DNA of 18,243 bases from an uncultured Clostridia bacterium. Lineage in GTDB: Bacteria; Bacillota; Clostridia; TANB77; CAG-508. The stretch lies in contig CAPNAQ010000020.1 in NCBI GenBank assembly GCA_948663505.1, positions 1 to 18,243 on the forward strand, given 5' to 3'. Under the pieces are notes generated by a model. That model was given only the letters and a program-made list of their open reading frames with translations, did not search any database and had not been told where the DNA came from. Made by a program: the position numbers and the translations under genes. Positions 1-7,061 of the stretch are shown piece by piece (position 1 is the first letter of the stretch; each line of letters opens with the position of its first letter).

Positions 1-560
1 ATTTCTTTATTTAATTTATTTACATCTATTCCATTATTTATTAATTTTGAGTTTTTAGAAATTTTTAGTGCTTCTTTATATTCTCCATTTGAACAGCCTA
101 TAATTGTACATTTTCTATTTAATGTTGCTACAAATTTTTCTATAAGCCAATATATACATCTTTTTATTTTTGAATCATCTTGCTTTAAAAAAGAAAACCC
201 ATGTGGATTATAAAACATTTTAATTTTCTTGGCATTTACTGCCATTCTTCCTATTATTCCAGCTTTTGAAGAATGTAAATGTATTATATTTGGTTTTTCT
301 TCTTTTATTATTTTATTTATTTCTAATAAAGCTTTAAAGTCTTTACTTAAACTTATTTTTCTATCAAAGTTTTTTACTTCTATAAATTTTACTTTTTTAT
401 TGAAATATTCTTTAAAGTTTTCAGGTGTTTGAGGCCTTAATGAATATGCAATAATATTTTCATAATTATCATCTAACTCATTAAGCAAATCTGAAATCAT
501 TGTAAAAACACCTCCACCAAATGCTTCTACAATATGTAATACTTTCTTGTTTTCTTTCAC
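1..560 (-). CDS. GT4-family glycosyltransferase, N-terminal part (runs off window)
   Basis: This is the first ~186 codons of a gene whose 3' end lies left of the window. It starts at a GTG (558-560) directly after the stop of the sugar transferase (TAA-GTG), with GAAGGAG about 8 nt upstream, so the two are translationally coupled. The N-terminus reads KKVLHIVEAFGGGVFTMI, the beta-strand plus glycine-rich loop typical of the donor-facing start of GT-B, GT4-type glycosyltransferases. Further on come NIIHLHSSKAGIIGR and MFYNPHGFSF, also typical of capsule and exopolysaccharide GT4 enzymes. The likely role is adding a sugar to an undecaprenyl-linked intermediate at the inner face of the membrane, after the priming step by the neighbouring transferase. 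Donor and acceptor cannot be told. Confidence 0.85.
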   Translation of the reverse strand, partial: MKENKKVLHIVEAFGGGVFTMISDLLNELDDNYENIIAYSLRPQTPENFKEYFNKKVKFIEVKNFDRKISLSKDFKALLEINKIIKEEKPNIIHLHSSKAGIIGRMAVNAKKIKMFYNPHGFSFLKQDDSKIKRCIYWLIEKFVATLNRKCTIIGCSNGEYKEALKISKNSKLINNGIDVNKLNKE

Positions 561-1310
561 TTAAATTGCTCCTTCTTTTTTGATAACATTTTCGAAAGTT
601 TTATATAAAATTTTGAAGTCTGTTTTTAAAGAATAATCTTTATAGTATTTAACATCATAATCAAGTCTTTCATCAAATGTTGTATTAGATCTGCCACTTA
701 TTTGCCATAATCCTGTTATTCCTGGTTTACTTTTTATTATAATTTTATAATATTCTCCCATGTCTTCTCTTTCACTAGGTAAATATGGTCTAGGTCCAAT
801 TAAAGACATTTCTCCTGTTAATAAATTTAATAATTGTGGCATTTCATCTAATGATGTCTTGCGTAAAAATTTTCCAATTTTTGTTATTCTTGGATCATTT
901 TTTAACTTTTTATATATTTTATACTCTTTTCTTGCTTCTTCATTATTTTCTAGATATTCTTTTAACTTTTCCTCTGCTCCAATTACCATACTTCTATATT
1001 TTATTATTTTGCCATTTTCTCCTATTCTTTTTTGAGTATAAAAAACAGGACCTTCTTCTTTATATATCTTATTTGCAATATAAATTATTATTGTTAATGG
1101 TATTAGGACTATTAGGCCTATTACTCCTGCAAAAATATCTATTACTCTTTTTACAATTTCTGTAATATATGTATTATATAATTTCTTTTCTCTGTAGCTA
1201 CTTATCTCTCTTATTCTTTCGTTGTTTATTTCCTTCTTTTCTACAAATCCAATAATATTCCCCATCTCTGCAAGAATACTGGTTGTTGGTTTAAGTGCTT
1301 TTGTATTCAT
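561..1310 (-). CDS. Undecaprenyl-phosphate sugar-1-phosphate transferase (bacterial sugar transferase family)
   Basis: This 249-aa protein starts at an ATG preceded by GGAGGAATATT. It belongs to the bacterial sugar transferase family, which moves a sugar-1-phosphate from a nucleotide sugar to undecaprenyl phosphate to start polysaccharide synthesis. Visible signatures are one hydrophobic segment (about 55-80, IDIFAGVIGLIVLIPL), then GPVFYTQKRIG, KYRSM, the catalytic-core SLDEMPQLLNLLTGEMSLIG, and KPGITGLWQISGRS. It lacks the multi-helix N-terminal domain of WbaP-type proteins and instead has about 50 polar residues before the membrane re-entrant helix. A sigma-A promoter lies upstream and the next gene is a GT4 glycosyltransferase, so this is the priming step of an exopolysaccharide or capsule locus that continues to the left. 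The sugar used (galactose, glucose or an N-acetyl sugar) is not decided by sequence. Confidence 0.93.
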   Translation of the reverse strand: MNTKALKPTTSILAEMGNIIGFVEKKEINNERIREISSYREKKLYNTYITEIVKRVIDIFAGVIGLIVLIPLTIIIYIANKIYKEEGPVFYTQKRIGENGKIIKYRSMVIGAEEKLKEYLENNEEARKEYKIYKKLKNDPRITKIGKFLRKTSLDEMPQLLNLLTGEMSLIGPRPYLPSEREDMGEYYKIIIKSKPGITGLWQISGRSNTTFDERLDYDVKYYKDYSLKTDFKILYKTFENVIKKEGAI

Positions 1311-1366
1311 AATATTCCTCCAAAAATTTAAAATTTATCTTTTGATATTTACTCTTCCTAATTTAA

Positions 1367-1395
1367 ATAATAACATAGTTAATGTTCTTTTTCAA
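1367..1395 (-). promoter_or_regulatory. Sigma-A promoter of the sugar transferase operon
   Basis: On the minus strand, TTGAAA (1390-1395) and TATTAT (1367-1372) are separated by 17 nt, about 55 nt upstream of the start codon. It follows the terminator of the VanZ-like gene, which makes the polysaccharide genes a separate transcription unit. Confidence 0.7.
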
Positions 1396-1476
1396 TATTT
1401 TTTGTCGATTTATTTTTTATTTTGTTACAATATAAAAACCATTATCCTGTAACTTTATTTTGAAAAATTTATTATA

Positions 1477-1523
1477 GAAAAAAATAAACCTATAAATATC
1501 TCCATTATTGGATATATTTATAG
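1477..1523 (-). terminator. Intrinsic terminator after the VanZ-like gene
   Basis: On the minus strand there is a stem of CTATAAATATATCC with GGAGATATTTATAG around a 6-7 nt loop, followed by a T-rich run (GTTTATTTTTTTC). It starts 3 nt after the VanZ-like stop codon. The stem is AT-rich, as expected for this genome. Confidence 0.75.
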
Positions 1524-1525
1524 AT

Positions 1526-2017
1526 CTATTTATATATTTTTTTAATTAATTTTAATATTACTAAAACAAAACATGCACCTATAAAAACACCTAAAAAATC
1601 AATAAACACATCAAATATTCTAGCAGTTCTACCTCCACCTGTAAATAATTGATGTATTTCATCAGATATTGCATATAATATTCCAAGTATAAGTGTAATT
1701 GTTAGCTTTTTCTTCCAATGAAAATCGTATGTACTCAAAAAACCCATTATTAAAATTCCAGTAAGCATATATATTGTAAAATGTGCCAACTTTCTTATGA
1801 CTGGTTGCGATTTCTCTACTACATCTTCTTTTTCTGTCTCATTTAATTTATTTGTTTTAGGATTAACTTCTACTATTGTCCTCATAACTTGTTTACTAAC
1901 TGATTTAGACTTATTTCCATCTTGACTTGAAAAACAAAATATTATTGAAAATGTCGCTAATATTAATATAAGAAATATCATCCTTAATATATTTTTATTT
2001 TTCACTTTTAATCTCAT
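1526..2017 (-). CDS. VanZ-like family membrane protein
   Basis: This is a small VanZ-domain protein of 163 aa from the ATG at 2015-2017. A longer reading from a TTG at 2035 is possible, but GAGG just before the internal ATG and the hydrophobic N-terminus right after it favour the shorter form. There are about four membrane segments: one N-terminal, then HFTIYMLTGILIM, the strand around ITLILGILYAISDEIHQLF, and the last segment FIDFLGVFIGACFVLVI. The family signature is clear: a conserved Arg-Lys-x-x-His-Phe before the second helix and SDEIHQLFTGGGRTARIFD. VanZ itself gives low-level teicoplanin resistance in Enterococcus, but most family members are uncharacterised cell-envelope proteins, so antibiotic resistance should not be assumed. 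Confidence 0.88.
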   Translation of the reverse strand: MRLKVKNKNILRMIFLILILATFSIIFCFSSQDGNKSKSVSKQVMRTIVEVNPKTNKLNETEKEDVVEKSQPVIRKLAHFTIYMLTGILIMGFLSTYDFHWKKKLTITLILGILYAISDEIHQLFTGGGRTARIFDVFIDFLGVFIGACFVLVILKLIKKIYK

Positions 2018-2062
2018 TCCTTCCTCAATGCACAATTGGTTGGAAAAGAATTGGATATTTGT

Positions 2063-2105
2063 CTAAGTTATCTACAACTCACATTTGTTTATAGAAATAA
2101 CTTAG
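2063..2105. repeat. Inverted repeat between VanZ-like gene and 111-aa gene
   Basis: CTAAGTTATCTA (2063-2074) faces TAGAAATAACTTAG (2092-2105). They pair over 12 bp with a 2-nt bulge and a 17-nt loop. The right arm overlaps the stop codon of the upstream gene. There is no T-run on either side, so it is not a standard terminator. It could be an mRNA stem or a protein site. Confidence 0.5.
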
Positions 2106-2437
2106 TTTGAAACCCATCTTAGCATTTTTATGTCTTTATATTTTTTTAATACTTGTTTGTACTTTTCATATTCTTCATCCCACAATTGTTCTGGTACTTT
2201 ATCAAAGGCAATAAAAATTTTTTCTGCTTCAGATAAATAAATAACTTGTTCTTGTGGTGACATTAACTGATATTGCTTAGCAAATCTATATAATTTATCA
2301 AGCATTTGGTTAGCTTCAATAAAATCCCAAAAATCTTTAACTTTAATACCTAATAACTTAATTTGCATTATGGCAAATAAAATTAAAGCAACTATAATAA
2401 ATATTAATATATATATAAGTATCATTATTATTTCCAT
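2102..2437 (-). CDS. Small membrane-anchored protein of unknown function
   Basis: This 111-aa protein was not recognised. Residues 5-27 form one strong hydrophobic helix (ILIYILIFIIVALILFAI region). The rest is a charged, probably helical soluble domain rich in Lys, Glu and aromatic residues (DFWDFIEANQMLDKLYRFAK; EQLWDEEYEKYKQVLKKY), probably facing the cytoplasm. The start lies 9 nt after the stop of the cytidylate-kinase-like gene, and that junction carries its AAGGA site, so the two are co-transcribed. No catalytic motif or cysteine pair is visible. Confidence 0.75.
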   Translation of the reverse strand: MEIIMILIYILIFIIVALILFAIMQIKLLGIKVKDFWDFIEANQMLDKLYRFAKQYQLMSPQEQVIYLSEAEKIFIAFDKVPEQLWDEEYEKYKQVLKKYKDIKMLRWVSN

Positions 2438-2446
2438 TTGTACTTC

Positions 2447-3013
2447 TTATCCTTCTAACCATTTAAAATATTCGTCCTTAATTATTTTAGCAACATCATT
2501 TGGAGTTAAATGTGTTGTATCTATAACAAGATCATAATTATTAGGATCTTCTTTTCTTATACCATATACATCAAAATATCTTTCATTTTCTAGTTGATAT
2601 CTTTTTAACATATCAGCTTTTTGTTCTTCTAATGTAGCAAATTCTTCTGTTTTCTTTTTTTCTATATCTTGATGATTATAAAAAGCCCTTTTTGCAGCAA
2701 CATCTATGTCTACTGTTAAATAAACCTTAAATGATTCTGGTACAGCATACCAACCTAATCTTGCATCAATTATAAAATTCTCGTGATCTTTTGCATATTC
2801 TTTAGCACTATTTTCAATTTGAATATCAATTTCTGGATAATTTGATACATATTCATTAAATTCAGTAACACTCATGCCTTTTTCTTCTGCTAATTTTCTA
2901 AAATAATCACCATTTCTATATATTCCATAGTTTAAATCTTGCATTAATATTTTTGATACTGTTCCTTTTCCACTTGATAATTCTCCTGTTAAAGATATAA
3001 TATTTTTCTTCAT
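2447..3013 (-). CDS. Cytidylate-kinase-like P-loop kinase
   Basis: This 188-aa protein starts KKNIISLTGELSSGKGTVSK, with the P-loop GELSSGKGT at residues 10-18. That places it with the cytidylate-kinase-like nucleoside monophosphate kinases (AAA/NMP kinase fold). Further features are NGDYFRKLAEEKG (expected NMP-binding region), FIIDARLGW (core strand) and a mobile lid-like Lys/Glu-rich segment at about 120-150. It is shorter than bacterial Cmk (about 225 aa) and resembles the compact, archaeal-type or Cytidylate_kin2 proteins. It lies downstream of yicC-remA-rpoZ, where many Firmicutes keep guanylate kinase, but the sequence does not look like Gmk. The substrate is therefore open: CMP/dCMP is the family default. 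The site is AAAAGGGG upstream of the ATG. Confidence 0.8.
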   Translation of the reverse strand: MKKNIISLTGELSSGKGTVSKILMQDLNYGIYRNGDYFRKLAEEKGMSVTEFNEYVSNYPEIDIQIENSAKEYAKDHENFIIDARLGWYAVPESFKVYLTVDIDVAAKRAFYNHQDIEKKKTEEFATLEEQKADMLKRYQLENERYFDVYGIRKEDPNNYDLVIDTTHLTPNDVAKIIKDEYFKWLEG

Positions 3014-3091
3014 TTGATACCCCTTTTATTTAAATAATTATTAGAAATTTATTAGCTTTTTATCCCATATTTTTGCATTAGCTTTTTAAAG

Positions 3092-3325
3092 TTATATATT
3101 AGTATTTGTGTCTTCTTCTTTTTTCTCTTCTTTTCCTGAAACTACTTGAACTTTTCCTTCTGCTATTTCATTAGCAGCTAAAGTTACAGGAGATTCTTCT
3201 TTAACTTTTGTTAAAACTTCTCCTCCACTTGCTATCTGTCTAGCCCTTTTTGATGTCGCAATAACTAATTCATATCTATTTATTGATTTTTTTAATAATT
3301 CTGTAACTGTTGGTTTCACTATCAT
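3092..3325 (-). CDS. rpoZ: DNA-directed RNA polymerase subunit omega
   Basis: This 77-aa protein has the usual omega length for Firmicutes. The conserved omega core is clear: KPTVTELLKKSINRYELVIA, TSKRARQI, and PVTLAANEIAEGKV (the AxxEI element). The C-terminal ~17 residues are a Lys/Glu-rich tail. Omega binds the beta' subunit and helps RNA polymerase assembly. It follows remA by 20 nt, with AGGAGG upstream of the ATG. The arrangement yicC-remA-(gmk)-rpoZ is standard in Firmicutes, except that gmk is missing here. Confidence 0.95.
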   Translation of the reverse strand: MIVKPTVTELLKKSINRYELVIATSKRARQIASGGEVLTKVKEESPVTLAANEIAEGKVQVVSGKEEKKEEDTNTNI

Positions 3326-3345
3326 AATAACATACCTCCTATTTT

Positions 3346-3621
3346 TTAATCTGCTTCTTCTTGTAATTGTGCAGCTGTTGCACTTATATCTTTATCTAAT
3401 CTTCCAGCAACAGTTTCTGGCTGAACAGCTGACAAAATTATATATCCAGAATCTGTTATTAAAACAGCTCTTGTTCTTCTTCCACATGTAGCATCAACTG
3501 CTGTTTTATTATCTTTTGCTTCTTGTACCATTCTTTTTATTGGTGCAGACTCTGGACTTACTATTGCTACAATTCTATCTGCTGATACTATATTCCCAAA
3601 TCCTATATTTACTAATTTCAT
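3346..3621 (-). CDS. remA: RemA/YlzA family regulator (DUF370)
   Basis: This 91-aa protein begins MKLVNIGFGNIVSADRIVAI and continues with SPESAPIKRMVQEAK, DATCGRRTRAVLITDSG and ILSAVQPETVAGRL, which are the hallmarks of RemA. In Bacillus subtilis RemA is a ring-forming DNA-binding activator of the extracellular-matrix and osmoprotection genes. Its position immediately after yicC and before rpoZ agrees with the usual operon. Compared with B. subtilis it carries a short acidic C-terminal extension (QLQEEAD). The function in this organism is inferred from the family only. Confidence 0.95.
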   Translation of the reverse strand: MKLVNIGFGNIVSADRIVAIVSPESAPIKRMVQEAKDNKTAVDATCGRRTRAVLITDSGYIILSAVQPETVAGRLDKDISATAAQLQEEAD

Positions 3622-3683
3622 ATATAAACCTCTCTATTCTATTTAAGTTTTATTATTTCTAAATATTTTATTAATAACTTAAA

Positions 3684-4565
3684 CTATTCTATATTTTGAA
3701 TTTGCTCTCTTATATCCTCTAAAGCAGCTTTAATTTCTATTGCTCCATTTGTTATATCTATATCTCCTGATTTTGAACATACTGTATTTGTTTCTCTGTT
3801 CATTTCTTGTATTATAAAATCTAATTTTTTTCCTACTGTTTCATTCTGATTTTCATTTACTAATTTTCTAAATTGAAATATATGACTTTTTAGTCTAGTT
3901 ATTTCTTCTTCTATAGAAGATTTATCAGCATATATTACTACTTCTTGTGCTAATCTTGATTTATCTAATTCTTCTATATCTATTATTTCTTTTATTCTCT
4001 TTTCTAATTTTACTACATATTCTTGAATAAGTCCAGTAGATTTTTGAGATATTTCCATAATTTTCTTTTCTATATAATCAACTCTTTGTGTTAAATCTAA
4101 TAATATCCTTTCACCTTCAATATTTTTCATTTCTGATAATTTAATAATTGCTTGTTTTGTAACATCAACTATTTCTTTTTTTATTATTTCATCATCTTGA
4201 TTTATTTCCATTGTTAACACATCAGGAAATTTAGCAATTTCAACAATATCAATATGTTTATCAATATTTTCTTCTTGAGCAAGTTCTTTTAATTGCTTTA
4301 TATACAATTTTGCCAACTCTTTATTTATTTTTACATCTCTGCCCTCTTGACTGTTATTTTCGAAAGTTACAAAAACATCTATTTTTCCTCTTTTAATAAC
4401 TGATGATATTTCTTTTTTTATATCTTCTTCTAAATAGCTTATTGTTCTTGGCAATTTTATTGATATATCAAGATATCTATGATTAACACTTTTTAATTCT
4501 ATTTGATATCTTCTATTTTCACTATTTAATATACTTTTTCCATACCCTGTCATACTTTTTATCAT
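3684..4565 (-). CDS. yicC: YicC/YloC family endoribonuclease
   Basis: This is a 293-aa protein from the ATG at 4563-4565, which is preceded by AAAGAGG at good spacing. A longer reading from 4586 would include that site inside the coding sequence and adds seven residues not seen in the family. The N-terminus MIKSMTGYGKS is the family hallmark. KSVNHRYLDISIKLPR follows, then a long helical middle with DKSSIEEEITRLKSH, and finally GKKLDFIIQEMNRETNT and the C-terminal IKAALEDIREQIQN. YicC proteins are RNases (in E. coli, linked to decay of the RyhB small RNA). It leads the yicC-remA-rpoZ group. Confidence 0.94.
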   Translation of the reverse strand: MIKSMTGYGKSILNSENRRYQIELKSVNHRYLDISIKLPRTISYLEEDIKKEISSVIKRGKIDVFVTFENNSQEGRDVKINKELAKLYIKQLKELAQEENIDKHIDIVEIAKFPDVLTMEINQDDEIIKKEIVDVTKQAIIKLSEMKNIEGERILLDLTQRVDYIEKKIMEISQKSTGLIQEYVVKLEKRIKEIIDIEELDKSRLAQEVVIYADKSSIEEEITRLKSHIFQFRKLVNENQNETVGKKLDFIIQEMNRETNTVCSKSGDIDITNGAIEIKAALEDIREQIQNIE

Positions 4566-4618
4566 AAAATTTTCCTCTTTTTCCATTATTTATTTTATAA
4601 TAATATCGTTTTTATTTT

Positions 4619-5134
4619 TTAATATGCTTTATTTTGTTCTTTCTTATTTTCTTTATCTAATTTATCATCTTTTTTCTTTTTAGTTGCTTCTTTTATAATT
4701 GGCTCATCTTTTTTTACTATTTCTTTTATATCACTAAACGTTTTTGAAAATTCCAATCTTCCTTTTGTATATAAGAAGATTGCTTTTAAAATAAAATATA
4801 TTGCAAATATATATGAAGCAGATAATATATATGGCTTAAATTCAAATTGACATCTATTTGTTATATGTTCTATTGTTAGAGTAAATGCAGAAATAACTAA
4901 TACTTCTATTCCTTGTATTGCTAATTGCCCATCATCTTTGTTATATGCCTTTTCAAAAAAATATATTGATACAAATACTAATATCATTGTAATTATTTGA
5001 ATTTCTCTTTCTAATATTTGTGTTTCCATATTTTCATATGCTAAATTAAATAATAATCCATATGTAATCACAAAAATTGCTTTTAATATATTAATATATA
5101 TTTTTTTTCCAATTTCTTCACTTATGCCTTTCAT
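4619..5134 (-). CDS. Four-helix membrane protein of unknown function
   Basis: This 171-aa protein was not recognised. It shows four hydrophobic segments: about 15-30 (ILKAIFVITYGLLFNLA), 44-60 (IITMILVFVSIYFF), 73-90 (IQGIEVLVISAFTLTI) and 103-120 (YILSASYIFAIYFILKAIF). A strongly basic, Lys/Glu-rich C-terminal tail of about 40 residues is probably cytoplasmic by the positive-inside rule. It lies 19 nt after rsmE and about 50 nt before yicC on the same strand, so it probably belongs to the same transcript. No motif indicates an activity. Confidence 0.75.
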   Translation of the reverse strand: MKGISEEIGKKIYINILKAIFVITYGLLFNLAYENMETQILEREIQIITMILVFVSIYFFEKAYNKDDGQLAIQGIEVLVISAFTLTIEHITNRCQFEFKPYILSASYIFAIYFILKAIFLYTKGRLEFSKTFSDIKEIVKKDEPIIKEATKKKKDDKLDKENKKEQNKAY

Positions 5135-5153
5135 ATTTATTAATATTCCTTTC

Positions 5154-5906
5154 CTAAAACTCTAACTCATACATTATAATACTTAAAATATTAAGAGCAA
5201 CTGTTTCAGTTCTTAATATTCTTTTACCTAAAGTTATAATTTTACCGCCAAAATTTTTTAGTTCTTCAACATCTTGTTTTTCTAATCCACCTTCAGGTCC
5301 AATAACAACTCCAATTTTTATTTCATCATTTTTAAATTTAGATTTAATTTCTTGTAATTGATTTTTTAAAGTAATATCTTTTTCTTCTTCATATGCAATT
5401 AATATTATATCATAAATTTCCATTAAATTACATAGTCTTTTAATATTTATTACATCTTTTATTTCAGGAATTATATCTCTACCACATTGTTTTGCTGCAA
5501 CTTCAGATATTTTTTGCCATCTTTGTATCTTTTTCTCTTTGTCTTTGTCATTTAATTTAACTACACATCTCTTCATTTCTACTGGTATTATTTCATACAC
5601 TCCTAATTCTACTGACTTTTGTATAATATACTCCATTTTATCAGCTTTTGGTAATCCTTGAAATATTGTAACTTTTACTTTTGATTCTTTCTGTATTTCT
5701 ATTTTGTCTTCTATTTTACATTCTATTAGCTCATTTTCTATTTCTGTTATTTCACATAAATAATTTTCTGATGATGTACTATTGCAAATTTCTATTTTGT
5801 CTCCTATTTTTGCTCTTAATACCTTTTTTATATGTTTAACATCTTGTCCTTGTATAATTATCTTATTTTTTTGTATTTGTTCTTGCTTTACAAAAAACTT
5901 TGGCAT
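5154..5906 (-). CDS. rsmE: 16S rRNA (uracil1498-N3)-methyltransferase RsmE
   Basis: This 250-aa protein is of normal family length. RsmE methylates N3 of U1498 in 16S rRNA using S-adenosylmethionine and is a SPOUT-fold (knotted) enzyme. Visible elements are the N-terminal PUA-like domain (about 1-70, with HIKKVLRAKIGD), QGLPKADKMEYIIQKSVELG, SEVAAKQCGRDIIPEI, and the SAM-binding knot with GVVIGPEGGLEKQDVEEL at about 199-216 and LGKRILRTETVALNIL at about 226-241. The start codon has AAGGGAG upstream. A 233-bp mobile element sits only 22 bp before the start, so any native promoter has been separated from the gene or replaced. Confidence 0.95.
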   Translation of the reverse strand: MPKFFVKQEQIQKNKIIIQGQDVKHIKKVLRAKIGDKIEICNSTSSENYLCEITEIENELIECKIEDKIEIQKESKVKVTIFQGLPKADKMEYIIQKSVELGVYEIIPVEMKRCVVKLNDKDKEKKIQRWQKISEVAAKQCGRDIIPEIKDVINIKRLCNLMEIYDIILIAYEEEKDITLKNQLQEIKSKFKNDEIKIGVVIGPEGGLEKQDVEELKNFGGKIITLGKRILRTETVALNILSIIMYELEF

Positions 5907-5928
5907 CTTTTTTCTCCCTTACTATCTT

Positions 5929-6161
5929 CGTTCGAACGTTACTAGTCAGCCTTAATTAAAATAATTTATTAAAAACATAATAATATTAATCTGAAAAAAT
6001 GAGTTCGACAGTGAGTCGTTATTCACTTTAAGACATTTTAGTGTGTATCTTTATTTTGAATTTTCAGTATCTTAAACGCCTTGGAGAACGTAGTTTTTGA
6101 AGATTCGTATTATTATGTTTTATTATTATTCTTTTAAAGGCTGACTAGTAACATTTGAACA
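5929..6161. mobile_element. MITE-like element, copy 1, with 8-bp target duplication
   Basis: This is a 233-bp non-coding element. Its ends are 23-bp inverted repeats (5929-5951 and 6139-6161) that match at 20 of 23 positions, with a perfect inner 14 bp (GTTACTAGTCAGCC). It is flanked by a direct repeat ACTATCTT at 5921-5928 and 6162-6169, the footprint expected of transposition. A second, imperfect pairing (5976-5998 with 6094-6117) makes the whole element a long hairpin. The loop side carries unpaired blocks that are conserved in the second copy at about 11602. It has no open reading frame, so a transposase would have to act in trans. The 8-bp duplication fits several DDE transposase families, and I cannot assign one. 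Confidence 0.85.
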
Positions 6162-6178
6162 ACTATCTTAATAATTAA

Positions 6179-6204
6179 GTCCAATTAGCATATTCTAATT
6201 GGAC
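6179..6204. repeat. Perfect 10-bp hairpin, REP-like
   Basis: GTCCAATTAG and CTAATTGGAC pair perfectly around a 6-nt loop. The same GTCCAATTAG occurs in the REP-like sequence at 9889-9898. It lies about 80 nt after the rubrerythrin stop codon and could act as its transcript end, but there is no strong T-run. The rest of the 5907-6283 gap holds the mobile element and AT-rich sequence without genes. Confidence 0.6.
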
Positions 6205-6283
6205 ATCAATTTCTTTATAGAAAAGTTATATTAATGCATAAACATTTAATTATATATTCTATTAACTTCCTACAATAATTATA

Positions 6284-6823
6284 TTAATAATTTTCTGCTT
6301 TTACTTCAAAATATGCTTTTGGATGTGCACATACTGGACAAATTTCTGGGGCATTTTTTCCTATAACAATATGTCCACAATTTCTACATTTCCATATTGT
6401 ATCTCCATCTTTGCTAAATACTAATCCATTTTCAACATTATCTAATAATTTTAAATATCTTTTTTCATGTTCTTTTTCTATTTTAGCAACTTCTGAAAAT
6501 AAAAATGCTATATGTTTAAACCCTTCTTCCTCTGCTTCTTTAGCCATTCTATCATACATATCTGTCCATTCATAATTTTCACCTTCTGCTGCTGCTTTTA
6601 AATTTTCTGCAGTTGATTTTATTTCTCCACCTTGTAATAATTTAAACCATAATTTTGCATGTTCTTTTTCATTGTCTGCTGTTTCTAAAAATATTGCAGC
6701 TAATTGTTCATATCCTTCTTTTTTTGCTTTACTTGCAAAATATGTGTATTTATTTCTTGCTTGTGATTCCCCTGCAAAAGCCTCCATTAAGTTTTTTTCT
6801 GTTTTTGATCCCTTTAATTCCAT
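6284..6823 (-). CDS. rbr: Rubrerythrin
   Basis: This 179-aa protein is of normal length. Residues 1-140 form a ferritin-like four-helix domain with the two di-iron sequences: the first helix pair with SQARNKYTYFASKAKKEG and DNEKEHAKLWFKLL, and the second with FSEVAKIEKEHEKRYLKLL. The C-terminal rubredoxin domain has two cysteine pairs, WKCRNCGH and EICPVCAHP. Rubrerythrin is a cytoplasmic peroxidase that reduces hydrogen peroxide in anaerobes. AGGAGGA lies 7 nt before the ATG. A good sigma-A promoter lies upstream, overlapped by an inverted repeat that could be an operator, in a divergent region shared with the U32 gene. Confidence 0.97.
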   Translation of the reverse strand: MELKGSKTEKNLMEAFAGESQARNKYTYFASKAKKEGYEQLAAIFLETADNEKEHAKLWFKLLQGGEIKSTAENLKAAAEGENYEWTDMYDRMAKEAEEEGFKHIAFLFSEVAKIEKEHEKRYLKLLDNVENGLVFSKDGDTIWKCRNCGHIVIGKNAPEICPVCAHPKAYFEVKAENY

Positions 6824-6875
6824 TATTCATTCCTCCTACAAAATTTTTTTAGAAAAACTTCCTAATTCTTTACAT

Positions 6876-6904
6876 AGTTTATTTTAAAAATTCTAATTTG
6901 TCAA
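6876..6904 (-). promoter_or_regulatory. Promoter of rubrerythrin
   Basis: On the minus strand, a perfect -35 TTGACA (6899-6904) and a -10 TAAACT (6876-6881) have a 17-nt spacer. They lie about 55 nt before the start codon. Confidence 0.7.
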
Positions 6905-6915
6905 TATTATTAGAA
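6891..6915. promoter_or_regulatory. Inverted repeat over the rubrerythrin -35 box (possible operator)
   Basis: TTCTAAT (6891-6897) and ATTAGAA (6909-6915) are perfect inverted arms separated by 11 bp and centred on the -35 box of the rubrerythrin promoter. A peroxide-sensing repressor would be a natural candidate, but the sequence is not a textbook PerR box (TTATAATNATTATAA). Confidence 0.45.
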
Positions 6916-6994
6916 ATTTTAGTTTCAGTTTTTTATTTTTTTAATTTGATTATAGAAAAAAGATAGTTTTTGCAAAAAACAAAACTTGAACCTT

Positions 6995-7023
6995 TTGCCA
7001 AATTACAAAAAAAGTAGTATAAT
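6995..7023 (+). promoter_or_regulatory. Promoter of the U32 gene
   Basis: TTGCCA (6995-7000) and a perfect TATAAT (7018-7023) have a 17-nt spacer. This is the strongest sigma-A promoter in the window, about 38 nt before the U32 start codon. Confidence 0.8.
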
Positions 7024-7061
7024 ACAGAAAAATAATATTATATAAAAAGGAACTAATAATT

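Noticed and set aside
2018..2035. TTG start of the VanZ-like protein
   Set aside because: The ATG at 2017 follows GAGG and directly precedes the first membrane helix. The upstream six codons have no support.
4566..4586. Upstream ATG for yicC
   Set aside because: The family begins at MIKSMTGYGKS, and the AAAGAGG site lies within the seven extra codons.
5988..6100. A known riboswitch inside the mobile element
   Set aside because: The conserved blocks match no riboswitch consensus that I recall. The flanking duplication and inverted ends favour a mobile element, though an RNA role is not excluded.
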